Assembly (NCBI GenBank): GCA_017507065.1
Contig: JAFWBO010000109.1
Span: 1 to 36,739 of the forward strand
DNA length: 36,739 nucleotides
Reading direction: 5' to 3'
Source: Kiritimatiellia bacterium
GTDB lineage: Bacteria; Verrucomicrobiota; Kiritimatiellia; RFP12; UBA1067
Shown here: piece by piece, positions 7,509 to 15,557 of the stretch
Layout: every line of letters begins with the position of its first letter
Numbering within the stretch: position 1 is the first letter of the stretch
The notes under the pieces: generated by a model
Database searches by the model: none
Told to the model about the DNA's origin: nothing
Seen by the model: the letters and a program-made list of their open reading frames with translations, nothing else
Made by a program: the position numbers and the translations under genes

Positions 7509-8210
7509 ATGATCCATATAGACATCATAACGGTGCAGCCGAAAATGTTCGGCGGTTTTCTCGGCGAGTCCATTGTGTCGCGCGCCGTTGCGAAGGGCCT
7601 TTGCTCCGTGTCGGTCGTGGATCTGCGCGATTTCGCCGAGGGCTCGTACAGAAAGGTGGACGACGCGATATACGGCGGCGGGCCCGGAATGCTCATGATG
7701 TGCGCGCCGTGGTTCGCGGCCGTGGAGAGGTGCGTCGCGGCCGTCCCCGATCCTTCAGGCGGCAGGCGCGTCGTCATGACCACTCCGCAGGGCAGGCGTT
7801 TCGCGCAGAAAGACGCGCAGGAACTTTCCCGCGCCGGCCATGTCGTTTTCATGTGCGGACATTACGAGGGTTTCGACGAAAGGATACGCACGCTTGCGAC
7901 GGACGAGTTCTCGATAGGCGATTTTGTCATGACCGGCGGCGAGATAGCGGCCGCGGCGATGGCCGATGCGGCGGTGCGGCTCGTTCCTGGCGTTCTCGGC
8001 GGCGGCGCGGCGGCGGTGGCGAACGAGAGTTTTTCCGATCCCAACCTTCTCGAGCCGCCGCAATACACCCGGCCCGCCGATTTCAGGGGCATGAAAGTCC
8101 CCGAGGTGCTGCTCGGCGGCGACCATGCCGCCGTCGAGGCGTGGCGCAGAGGCGAATCTCTGAAAAGGACGGCGGAGCGCCGCCCGGATCTCGCCGGAGG
8201 GGACAGATGA
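7509..8210 (+). CDS. trmD: tRNA (guanine-N1)-methyltransferase
   Basis: TrmD uses S-adenosylmethionine to methylate G37 next to the anticodon, which prevents frameshifting. The 233-aa protein has the SPOUT trefoil-knot motifs: YGGGPGM at 55-61, CGHYEGFDER at 116-125, SIGDFVMTGGE at 135-145 and YTRP at 186-189. The ATG at 7509 is used; an ATG 5 nt earlier is out of frame and stops at once. In many bacteria trmD sits between rimM and rplS. Here it follows tRNA-Gln and is coupled (ATGA) to a secreted glycoside hydrolase, so the usual ribosomal context is lost. Confidence 0.97.
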   Translation: MIHIDIITVQPKMFGGFLGESIVSRAVAKGLCSVSVVDLRDFAEGSYRKVDDAIYGGGPGMLMMCAPWFAAVERCVAAVPDPSGGRRVVMTTPQGRRFAQKDAQELSRAGHVVFMCGHYEGFDERIRTLATDEFSIGDFVMTGGEIAAAAMADAAVRLVPGVLGGGAAAVANESFSDPNLLEPPQYTRPADFRGMKVPEVLLGGDHAAVEAWRRGESLKRTAERRPDLAGGDR

Positions 8211-9832
8211 AGAAAATACTAGCCGCCTTCGCCGCGCTGATCGCCGCATTCCAGTCTTTCGCCGCCGCGGCGCCGCGCGTCGCGATCGTCCCGTGCGAAA
8301 AGGGCTACTACACGTCTCTCGCGAAACATCTGCAAAGATGGCTCGCTTCCGAAGACATCTGCTCGGAAATCGTCGTTCCGGAAGATCTCGCCGGGAGCCT
8401 CGAAAGCGCCAGAATGGTGTATTTCGTCGGATTTGCGCAGGAAAACGAAAAAGACATCGGCCGGCTGAAGCGTTTTATCGGAAAGGGCGGCAAGGCGGCC
8501 GTCTTTTATTCGTCGTCGCGCGCGCTCGCCGACGCGATGGGGGTTTCTCTGGCGGGATACGCCAAAGCGTCGTATCCCGGCGAATGGAGCAGGATGGTTT
8601 TCAAAGGCGAGATGAAAGCGTACGCTCCATCCACGATATTGCAGACATCGACCGTCCTCCAGCGCGCGAGGCCGCTCGCCGGCCGCGGCAGGACGATCGC
8701 CGTGTGGGCCGACCGCAAGGGGAAAAGCTCGGGCGAGAGCGCCGTCATAGAAACAGATGCCGGCTGGTGGATGACGCATGTCATGCTCGCAGACGGCGAC
8801 GAGACGCACAAGGCCGTGCTTGCCGCGTCGTTTGCGGGCGCGGCCGATCCGTCGCTCTGGAACGCGCGCGCATCGCGCGAAAAGGCCGCCGCCAGGCACA
8901 GGAAGACGCGCGCTTTCGCGCTGAAGCAGATTCCGCGCAAGGGCGAGATGCATGCCGTGTGGGATCATTCCGGGTGCGGGCTTTATCCGGGAGACTGGCC
9001 GAGGACGATGAAGGTTCTCGCCGAGGCGCGCTTCACCGATCTTTTCGTCAACGTGGCCGGCGCGGGATTTGCACATTACGAATCGTCCGTCCTGCCGAGA
9101 TCGAAAATATTCGTCGAAGAAGGCGATCAGCTTGAAGCGTGCATAGCCGCGGCGAAACGCCACGGCATAAGGGTGCATGCGTGGATGCTCTGTTTCACGG
9201 CGACGCGTTCGGCTCCGGGCGCGCTCTCGTCGTTTCGCCGGCGAGGCTGGACGCTCAAAACCGCCGACGGAGCCGATACTGAATATCTCGACCCGTCCAA
9301 CGGCGAGGTGCGAGCGTACGTGCTCGACGCGATAGAAGAGCTCGCGGCGAGGAAGGGGCTTGCAGGAGTGCATCTCGATTTCGTCCGTTGGTACGAGAAA
9401 TCGGCCAGGCCGGCGGGGGCGGCGTCGTATGTGTCGCGCTTCGTGTCAGAAGCGCGAAAGCGCGTACGCAGGCCGCTCGTCCTTTCCGCGGCCGTGCTCG
9501 GCAAGTATCCTTCGTGCGTGGCTTCGGTGGGGCAGGACTGGCCTGGCTGGATAGATTCAGGCGCCGTTGACTATGCCGTGCCGATGGATTACACTGAATC
9601 GAACGAACGTTTCGAGAACTATCTCAGGCAGCATGCCGAGGTGCGCCGCAGGGCGCCGCGGATAATCGCCGGCATAGGCGTGACGGCCAACGAATCGCGG
9701 CTCGACGCGGAAAAGGTGATACGGCAGATTCTTCTCGCGAGAAAATATTCGCTTGCGGGCGTCGCGCTTTTCGATCTCGACCATACGCTCGAAAAAACGG
9801 TGATGCCTTATCTCAAACTCGGCGTGTGGTGA
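8207..9832 (+). CDS. Secreted GHL10-like (DUF187-type) glycoside hydrolase
   Basis: The 541-aa protein starts with a signal peptide (MKK, hydrophobic to about 20, AAA cleavage region). Residues 22-240 look like a flavodoxin/glutamine-amidotransferase-like alpha/beta domain. Residues 246-541 form a TIM barrel of the GHL10 kind: HAVWDHSGCGLYPGDW at 249-264, VHAWMLCF at 323-330, GVHLDFVRW at 387-395 with the probable catalytic-site Asp391, and DYAVPMDYT at 455-463. Family members are thought to act on glycans, with few characterised, so the substrate is not known; a cell-wall or exopolysaccharide glycan is a guess. The start ATG overlaps the trmD stop as ATGA. It is the last gene before a 97-nt gap holding a hairpin and a new promoter, so it probably ends the operon. 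Confidence 0.85.
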   Translation: MKKILAAFAALIAAFQSFAAAAPRVAIVPCEKGYYTSLAKHLQRWLASEDICSEIVVPEDLAGSLESARMVYFVGFAQENEKDIGRLKRFIGKGGKAAVFYSSSRALADAMGVSLAGYAKASYPGEWSRMVFKGEMKAYAPSTILQTSTVLQRARPLAGRGRTIAVWADRKGKSSGESAVIETDAGWWMTHVMLADGDETHKAVLAASFAGAADPSLWNARASREKAAARHRKTRAFALKQIPRKGEMHAVWDHSGCGLYPGDWPRTMKVLAEARFTDLFVNVAGAGFAHYESSVLPRSKIFVEEGDQLEACIAAAKRHGIRVHAWMLCFTATRSAPGALSSFRRRGWTLKTADGADTEYLDPSNGEVRAYVLDAIEELAARKGLAGVHLDFVRWYEKSARPAGAASYVSRFVSEARKRVRRPLVLSAAVLGKYPSCVASVGQDWPGWIDSGAVDYAVPMDYTESNERFENYLRQHAEVRRRAPRIIAGIGVTANESRLDAEKVIRQILLARKYSLAGVALFDLDHTLEKTVMPYLKLGVW

Positions 9833-9841
9833 ATCTCTTCC

Positions 9842-9881
9842 TTCCGCCGCCGGCGCGCGCTCGCGGGTGCTTTCGGCGGAA
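9842..9881 (+). terminator. Possible weak terminator hairpin
   Basis: TTCCGCCG (9842-9849) pairs with CGGCGGAA (9874-9881) around a 24-base GC-rich loop that can fold further. It lies 10 nt after the glycoside hydrolase stop and just before a new promoter, where a terminator would be expected. No T-run follows (AAAA does), so efficient intrinsic termination is doubtful. Confidence 0.35.
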
Positions 9882-9896
9882 AAATGTCGCTAAATA

Positions 9897-9905
9897 TGAT
9901 ATAAT
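9897..9905 (+). promoter_or_regulatory. Promoter of metY (extended -10)
   Basis: TGATATAAT has an exact TATAAT (9900-9905) with the TGn extension. No good -35 is seen 17-18 bp upstream, where the bases belong to the hairpin stem. The start would be near 9912, leaving an 18-nt leader with AAAGGA (9919-9924) before the ATG at 9930. Confidence 0.6.
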
Positions 9906-9929
9906 ACCGAATTAAACGAAAGGAAAAAC

Positions 9930-11207
9930 ATGAAACTCGATACTCTTTGCGTGCAGGGGGGATGGTACCCGAAATGCGGCGAACCCAGACAGGTGCCGAT
10001 TTATTCTTCCACGACTTTCAAGTACGACACTACGAAGCACATGGGCGATCTTTTCGATCTGAAGGCGTCCGGCTACTTCTATACGCGTCTCGCCAATCCG
10101 ACGAACGACCAGGTCGCCAAAAAGATAGCCGCGCTCGAAGGCGGCGTCGCGGCGATACTCACGAGCTCGGGACAGGCGGCTTCCACGTTCGCGGTGCTCA
10201 ATCTCTGCAACGCCGGCGACCATGTGGTTTCTTCGGCGCAGATATACGGCGGCACGTTCAATCTTTTCGCGGTGTCGCTCAAGAAACTCGGCATCGAATT
10301 CACATTCGTCGATCCCGACGCGTCCGAGAAGGAAATCGAGAAGGCGTTCCGCCCCAACACGAAGTGCGTCTTCGGCGAAACCGTGGCCAACCCCTCCGGA
10401 TGCGTGCTCGACATCGCCAAATTCGCGAAGGTCGCCCACAGGCAGGGGGTGCCGCTGATCGTCGACAATACGTTCCCGACGCCGATTCTCTGCCGTCCGT
10501 TCCGCTTCGGAGCCGACATCGTCATCCATGCCACGACGAAGTACATGGACGGCCACTCGAGCCAGGTCGGCGGGTGCATAGTCGATTCGGGCAATTTCGA
10601 CTGGGAGAAGCACGCCGACAAGTTCCCCGGCCTCGTCGAGCCCGACGAGTCGTACCACGGCCTGAGCTACACGAAAGCTTTCGGGAAGCTCGCGTACATC
10701 ACGAAGTGCACCGCGCATCTCATGCGCGATTTCGGCTCGATCCCTTCGCCGTTCAACGCGTTTCTGCTCAATCTCGGGCTCGAGTCTCTGCATGTGCGCA
10801 TCCGCAGGCACGCCGAGAGCGCGCTCAAGGTGGCGAAATGGCTCAAAAAGCAGCCGAAGGTGGCGTGGGTCAACTTCGCCGGTCTTCCGGGATCGAAATA
10901 TTCGCGTCTCGTGAAGAAGCAGTTCGACGGCCCTTCTCCTTGCGGCGTTATGACGTTCGGCATAAAAGGCGGGCGTGCGGCATCCGTGGAATTCATGGAT
11001 TCGCTCAAGCTCATAGGCATAGTCACGCACGTCGCCGATGCATGGAGCTGCGTTCTCCATCCGGCGTCGCACACGCACCGCCAGCTCACCGACGCGCAGC
11101 TCAAGGCGGCAGGCATTCCGCCGGATCTCATAAGGCTTTCCATAGGTCTTGAAGACCCCGAAGATCTTATAGAGGATATGAAACAGGCGCTCGCCAAAAT
11201 CAGGTGA
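9930..11207 (+). CDS. metY: O-acetylhomoserine sulfhydrylase-like Cys/Met metabolism PLP enzyme
   Basis: The 425-aa enzyme belongs to the Cys/Met-metabolism PLP family. It probably makes homocysteine from O-acetylhomoserine and sulfide. Visible motifs are YTRLANPT at 51-58, SSGQAA at 79-84, the PLP-stacking QIYGGTF at 104-110, VDNTFPTP at 178-185, and the Schiff-base Lys204 in HATTKYMDGH. The C-terminal RLSIGLEDPEDLIEDM is the family ending. Length and the YGGTFNLF form favour MetY over cystathionine synthase or lyase, but substrate specificity in this family is hard to read from sequence. It has its own promoter and a good SD. The following gene starts 51 nt later. Confidence 0.88.
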   Translation: MKLDTLCVQGGWYPKCGEPRQVPIYSSTTFKYDTTKHMGDLFDLKASGYFYTRLANPTNDQVAKKIAALEGGVAAILTSSGQAASTFAVLNLCNAGDHVVSSAQIYGGTFNLFAVSLKKLGIEFTFVDPDASEKEIEKAFRPNTKCVFGETVANPSGCVLDIAKFAKVAHRQGVPLIVDNTFPTPILCRPFRFGADIVIHATTKYMDGHSSQVGGCIVDSGNFDWEKHADKFPGLVEPDESYHGLSYTKAFGKLAYITKCTAHLMRDFGSIPSPFNAFLLNLGLESLHVRIRRHAESALKVAKWLKKQPKVAWVNFAGLPGSKYSRLVKKQFDGPSPCGVMTFGIKGGRAASVEFMDSLKLIGIVTHVADAWSCVLHPASHTHRQLTDAQLKAAGIPPDLIRLSIGLEDPEDLIEDMKQALAKIR

Positions 11208-11257
11208 CCGCGGAATAAAAGTTGCAGCCCCGCAAGGGGAGACAAGGAGACGGCGAT

Positions 11258-14200
11258 ATGGATAAGTACGGTTTCAAGAAAGCGGATGTTTCTTTTAAAC
11301 GCATCGACTGGCTCATCGCTGCCGCCTTTGCGGCCGCCGGGGCGCTGCTCTTTTACGCCTCGATGGCGCCGTACGCCTATCCCGGCCAGAGCGCAAAGCT
11401 CATGGCCGTGTGGCGCGGGCTCGACGTTTCCGCATACGTGCCGCATCCTTTCATGCGCGCCGTATCTTCGCTTTTCGGGTACGGCAACGCGCTTTCTCCG
11501 CTTTGCGGAGCGATAGCGGCCGCGGCGGCGTATCTTCTCGTGTCTCGTTTCATCAGGACGCGTTTCGACGACGAAGAGCACGGCGCCGCCGCATATCTCG
11601 AAACCGTTCCGCGCACCGGCGGCATAGCGGCGGCTCTCGTATTCCTTCTGGCGCCTTGCGTCCGCACGGCCGCATCCCACCTCGACCAGACGATGTTCGA
11701 CACGGCCTGGATGACGGTGGCGCTTGTGTTTTCGTTCGGCGTATCGTCCAGAAACGCGGCGGCGCATGCCGTATCGCTCGCGGCAATGGGCGTCGCGGCC
11801 GGTCTCGGCTTTTCGGACACGCCGCTTTTCCTCCTCGCATTCCCCGTTTTCGCGGCGGCGATAGCGGTGGCGGAAGACAACAGGAGCGGCTCCGCCTGGC
11901 GTTCCATCGGAATATTCGCGATTCTGTTTTTCGCGACATTCCTCGCATGGTCGTATGCGGTCGAGAGCGATTATTCCGCGTATATAGACGCCCACCTGTC
12001 TCTCTTCTCGCAGTATGTCAACCTGCGGGAGAAAAACTGGATCGCCGTCTTCATTCTCGCCGTGCTGCCGTTTGCGCTTTCTTCCACGGCGGCGAAGAGG
12101 CTGTTCGGGAAGAAGAGCTATCCAGCGCTCTGGATATACCAGTCTTTCGCCACGCTCCTTGCGTTTCTCGCCGTCGTCACTCCCGTCTCGCCGTCTGCGC
12201 TCATGAGGCCTTACGGAATGTATCCGGTGGGCGCGACGCTTCTCGTCGCCGCCGCCACGGGATATGCCGCGGCGTACTGGCACATGCGCTCGATCGTCGC
12301 GGAGAAGAATCTCCACAGGCTCGGCTCGCGCATCGTCATATGCTTTTTCGCGGCCACTTTCGCGATTTCCTCGCTGTTTTCGTTTTTCAAGTTCGACCGC
12401 ATGGAGGGCGCGTTCGCCGACATAGTCGCCGACCGCATCGTCGCAGATCTGGGCGCTCGCGACTGGTTCATAACGGACGGAACGGTCGACGACCATCTGC
12501 GGCTCTCGGCCGCGCGCGCCGGCAAGGAGCTCCATCTCGTATGCCTCCAGCGCGATTTCGACGGCACGTATCTCGACCATCTCGCGTCGGTCATCGCGAA
12601 GACGGGGATCGGCGGCGACCGCAACAGCGAACTGGGGTATTCTCTCAAGCTCGGCATACTGCCTTTCGTGCAGGATCTCATATCGTGGGCGCCGGACATA
12701 ACGAAGCGTCTGGCCACCTACGGCGCTCCCGATCTTTGGCGCTACAACGAGAAGGCAAAGATCGTCCCCGAGCTTCTCTTTTTCGGCGCGGACGAATCCG
12801 TCAAGCCGGACGTCGCGGCGTGGGAAAGTATCAAGAAGGTCCTTCCGGCTCCCGAGCGCTGGGGCTCGTACAGGCTCTGGAAGGAGAAGGACCCGATGGC
12901 GAGAATGCGCCTCGACATCCGCAGGCACATAGGGTTCGTCGCCAACAACAGGGGCGTGACGCTTCTCGACGAAGGCCGCGAGGACGAAGCGTTCGACATG
13001 TTCGAAACCGTTCTCGGCGACATCGACGCCGACAACGTCTGCGCTCTTTTCAACGAGCTTGAAATGATGCGCGGCGGATACAGGCGGGCTCTGGCGAAGA
13101 AAGGAACGCTCACGCGCCGTTTCAACGAAATCAAGGACGACCCGGACCGGCGCTACCGTCTCAGGCCGCTCTACAACTACTACGGCTACATCCGCAACCC
13201 CGACATCTTCATCAGGCTCGGTTTCGACTGGGCCCGCTTCGGCCGCCGCGGCGAAGCGCTTTCGCAGATACGCCGCGCGATAGATTTCATCCCGTCGGAA
13301 AACCGCAATGCGATAATGAACATCATGGCCGCGCTCTACGCCGACGAATACGACAAGGCGAAGTCGCGTTCGATTTACGAGGCTGTTCTCGCAAAGGATG
13401 CAGGCAACCACGACGCTCTCATCGGCCTCATGCGTCTCGAACTGATGAACGGCAACAAGGAGAAGGCGCTCGAATTTCTCGACAAGGCGATCGCGGAGTC
13501 GGGCGACGATCCGAGGGCGAGGGTCGAGAAGGCCATGGCGCATCTGATGAGAAACGAGGTCTCCGCCGCGAGGGCTCTTCTCAAGGCGGCGGCGGACGCG
13601 GACGTGTCGAACATGCAGACATGGTCGCTTCTGGCCGCAGCCACGATACAGGCCATCGACGCGGAGAAGGACGTCGCGAAAAAGGCGGCTTTGACGAAAG
13701 AGCTCGAGACGGATATCATCGGAACGATGGAAAAACAGGCGAGAGATCCTTCCGACTACCACCTGCAGACGACGAGGGCGTTTCTTCTTCTTCACAAGGG
13801 AGAGAAGTTCAGGCGCGAGGCGCGCGACGCGTTCATGCGCGTCTCCAAGCGCAATCCGGCGGCGGCGGCGACGTCCGATATAATTCTCGGCCTCGATATT
13901 TCGCTCAACGACGTCGTCGATGCGGAACGCCAGGCGAAGGAGGTCCTGCGCCGCAACCGCCGCGCCCCGCTCGCGAACTACGTGATGGGTTCCATCGCGC
14001 TCCAGCGCGGCGACTGGCAGGAGGCCGAGGCGTTTCTCCGAAGGGCCATCGACACCGAAAACCCGCTTCCTCTCGCGCTCAACGACTATGCCGAGGCTCT
14101 TCGCAGGAGAGGCAATGCGGCGGAAGCCGAGACGTACGCCCGCAAGACCGTCCAGACGGCTCCGGACCTCTATGTCGCTTGGGACACGCTCGCTTCGGCG

Positions 14201-14446
14201 ATACTCGAAAACAAAGGATCTCTCGACGAGGCCGAGAGCTGTTCGAAGAAGGCCTGCGAGCTTTCCCGCGACAAGACGGGCCGCCAGACGGACATACGCA
14301 TGTTCATCACTCTGGCGAGAATCCAGAAGGCAAAAGGCGAGATGGCCAAGGCCAGAGGCACGGCGCGCAGGGTGGCGGGCAGGATTTCCGAGCTTTCGCC
14401 TTACGAGCGCCAGGATTTCGAGGAGTTCATGAAGGGTGTTAAGTAG
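11258..14446 (+). CDS. DUF2723-like polytopic membrane protein with C-terminal TPR array
   Basis: This is the largest gene, 1062 aa. About ten hydrophobic segments fill residues 15-400. The first loop (APYAYPGQSAKLMAV, then VPHPFMRAVSSLFGYGNALS) and a later stretch (DWFITDGTVDDHLRL, then GKELHLVCLQRDF) follow the layout of DUF2723 proteins, a GT-C/protein-O-mannosyltransferase-like group. However, the usual D-S-G-E and H-P-P-G-Y-P elements are altered to QSAK and PHPFM, so glycosyltransfer is doubtful. From about 540 to the end are many TPR-type helical repeats (for example LALNDYAEALRRRGNAAEAE). The ATG at 11258 is used because AAGGAGA lies 7 nt before it; an earlier in-frame start at 11222 lacks this. 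The small CCCC-GCAA-GGGG hairpin is in the leader (11228-11239). It overlaps the next gene by 11 nt. Confidence 0.8.
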   Translation: MDKYGFKKADVSFKRIDWLIAAAFAAAGALLFYASMAPYAYPGQSAKLMAVWRGLDVSAYVPHPFMRAVSSLFGYGNALSPLCGAIAAAAAYLLVSRFIRTRFDDEEHGAAAYLETVPRTGGIAAALVFLLAPCVRTAASHLDQTMFDTAWMTVALVFSFGVSSRNAAAHAVSLAAMGVAAGLGFSDTPLFLLAFPVFAAAIAVAEDNRSGSAWRSIGIFAILFFATFLAWSYAVESDYSAYIDAHLSLFSQYVNLREKNWIAVFILAVLPFALSSTAAKRLFGKKSYPALWIYQSFATLLAFLAVVTPVSPSALMRPYGMYPVGATLLVAAATGYAAAYWHMRSIVAEKNLHRLGSRIVICFFAATFAISSLFSFFKFDRMEGAFADIVADRIVADLGARDWFITDGTVDDHLRLSAARAGKELHLVCLQRDFDGTYLDHLASVIAKTGIGGDRNSELGYSLKLGILPFVQDLISWAPDITKRLATYGAPDLWRYNEKAKIVPELLFFGADESVKPDVAAWESIKKVLPAPERWGSYRLWKEKDPMARMRLDIRRHIGFVANNRGVTLLDEGREDEAFDMFETVLGDIDADNVCALFNELEMMRGGYRRALAKKGTLTRRFNEIKDDPDRRYRLRPLYNYYGYIRNPDIFIRLGFDWARFGRRGEALSQIRRAIDFIPSENRNAIMNIMAALYADEYDKAKSRSIYEAVLAKDAGNHDALIGLMRLELMNGNKEKALEFLDKAIAESGDDPRARVEKAMAHLMRNEVSAARALLKAAADADVSNMQTWSLLAAATIQAIDAEKDVAKKAALTKELETDIIGTMEKQARDPSDYHLQTTRAFLLLHKGEKFRREARDAFMRVSKRNPAAAATSDIILGLDISLNDVVDAERQAKEVLRRNRRAPLANYVMGSIALQRGDWQEAEAFLRRAIDTENPLPLALNDYAEALRRRGNAAEAETYARKTVQTAPDLYVAWDTLASAILENKGSLDEAESCSKKACELSRDKTGRQTDIRMFITLARIQKAKGEMAKARGTARRVAGRISELSPYERQDFEEFMKGVK

Positions 14447-15557
14447 TCTTCTTCTTGCGGCGTCTTTCCAGATAGGTCCGTTCTACGAACAGAAAGAGTC
14501 GTATGCGGCCGTACGGCCGGTCGTTTCCCGCGAGGGGGAGACTGTCGATGTCGCATGGCCGCTCTTCACCCGGCATCGCGACTGGTGGCGTTTCGCATAT
14601 GTCGTGAACTGGCAGAGATCGGGCCGGGGCGGCTTCCAGTTTTCGGTGGCGCCGCTGTGGTTCAACGGCCGCGATCCCGACAAGGGCGCATACGCGGGGT
14701 TGTTCCCTCTGCTGGGTTCTCATCCGCACATCTTGACGGTGTACGATCTCAAATTCGGATTGTGGCCTCTCTGGATGCAATACTCGGTGCCGCGTCCGTC
14801 GGAGAAGAAATGGCTCGAGACGACTGTCGTCCTCTTCCCGTTTGTCAACTGGCGCAGCGACGGGTCGTGGGCCGTGTGGCCGCTGTACGGCGTGAAGCGT
14901 CAGCGCGAATCGCTCCACAGATACGCTCTCTGGCCTCTGTTCACGTGGGCTTCGTATTCGGAGGATCGCGACACGTCCGGAGCCGGGAGCTCCTGGATGT
15001 TCTGGCCGCTATGCGGATCTGTCTGCCGCGAGCGCGAAAGGCAGACGATGTTTCTTCCGCCTCTCTTTTCGTGGACCCGCACGTCCTCTCCGGCGCTCGA
15101 GGCGAAGGGCCGCGCCGGCGGCGGCTTCCGGCTGAGATGCCCGTGGCCGCTTTTCGAGATGGAGAAGACTCCGCGCCGTTCGCGTCTCAGCGTATTCCCT
15201 TTCTTCGAGGACGTCTCGCTTTCTAAATACGGCGGCGGCGGCGAGGAGTCGGGCGTAATGCGTTTCGGCTGGAAGGCCGTCGAGCTTTACCGGGAGAAGG
15301 GCGAAGTGCAAGAAGTGCGCGTGTTCCCGTTCTGGGTGAAAAACTCCGGCTACTTCAGACTGTGGCCTTTCTGGGAGACGTCTTCCTGCGGCGGAACGGA
15401 GAAATCGCGCTGTCTCGCTCTCCTGCCTATACGCTGGATTCCGGCCGTCGACAGGAACTGGTCGAAGTTCTGGACCTTTTATGAAAGAGAACTCACCGGC
15501 GGCGCGGTGAAGCATTCGCTCTTCTGGGGGATAATATCGTGGGGCGGCGGAGAATGA
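14436..15557 (+). CDS. W/F-P-L/F repeat protein of unknown function
   Basis: The 373-aa protein starts at a GTG overlapping the end of the TPR gene and begins with a hydrophobic stretch without basic residues. It is built from at least fourteen copies of a short aromatic motif, hydrophobic-W/F/x-P-L/F-aromatic, at 40 (AWPLF), 71, 89, 109 (LWPLW), 133 (LFPFV), 147 (VWPLYG), 165 (LWPLF), 189 (FWPLCG), 207, 236 (PWPLF), 253 (VFPFF), 297 (VFPFW), 309 (LWPFW) and 329 (LLPIRW). Spacing is mostly 14-30 residues, with charged, polar turns between. Tryptophan content is very high. This suggests successive beta-hairpins, as in a beta-barrel or beta-propeller with aromatic girdles, probably in the envelope. 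I know no named family. It is coupled to a UbiA-type prenyltransferase by ATGA. Confidence 0.8.
   Translation: MLSSLLLAASFQIGPFYEQKESYAAVRPVVSREGETVDVAWPLFTRHRDWWRFAYVVNWQRSGRGGFQFSVAPLWFNGRDPDKGAYAGLFPLLGSHPHILTVYDLKFGLWPLWMQYSVPRPSEKKWLETTVVLFPFVNWRSDGSWAVWPLYGVKRQRESLHRYALWPLFTWASYSEDRDTSGAGSSWMFWPLCGSVCRERERQTMFLPPLFSWTRTSSPALEAKGRAGGGFRLRCPWPLFEMEKTPRRSRLSVFPFFEDVSLSKYGGGGEESGVMRFGWKAVELYREKGEVQEVRVFPFWVKNSGYFRLWPFWETSSCGGTEKSRCLALLPIRWIPAVDRNWSKFWTFYERELTGGAVKHSLFWGIISWGGGE

Noticed and set aside
11228-11239. CCCC-GCAA-GGGG hairpin before the TPR gene as a regulator
   Set aside because: A 4-bp stem with a GNRA-type loop is too small to claim; it is noted in the gene entry only.
10667-13795. 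A 1042-residue open frame on the minus strand opposite metY and the TPR gene
   Set aside because: High GC makes long antisense frames. The peptide is rich in Arg and His without recognisable domains, and the plus strand has clear family motifs here. The same holds for other long minus-strand frames.
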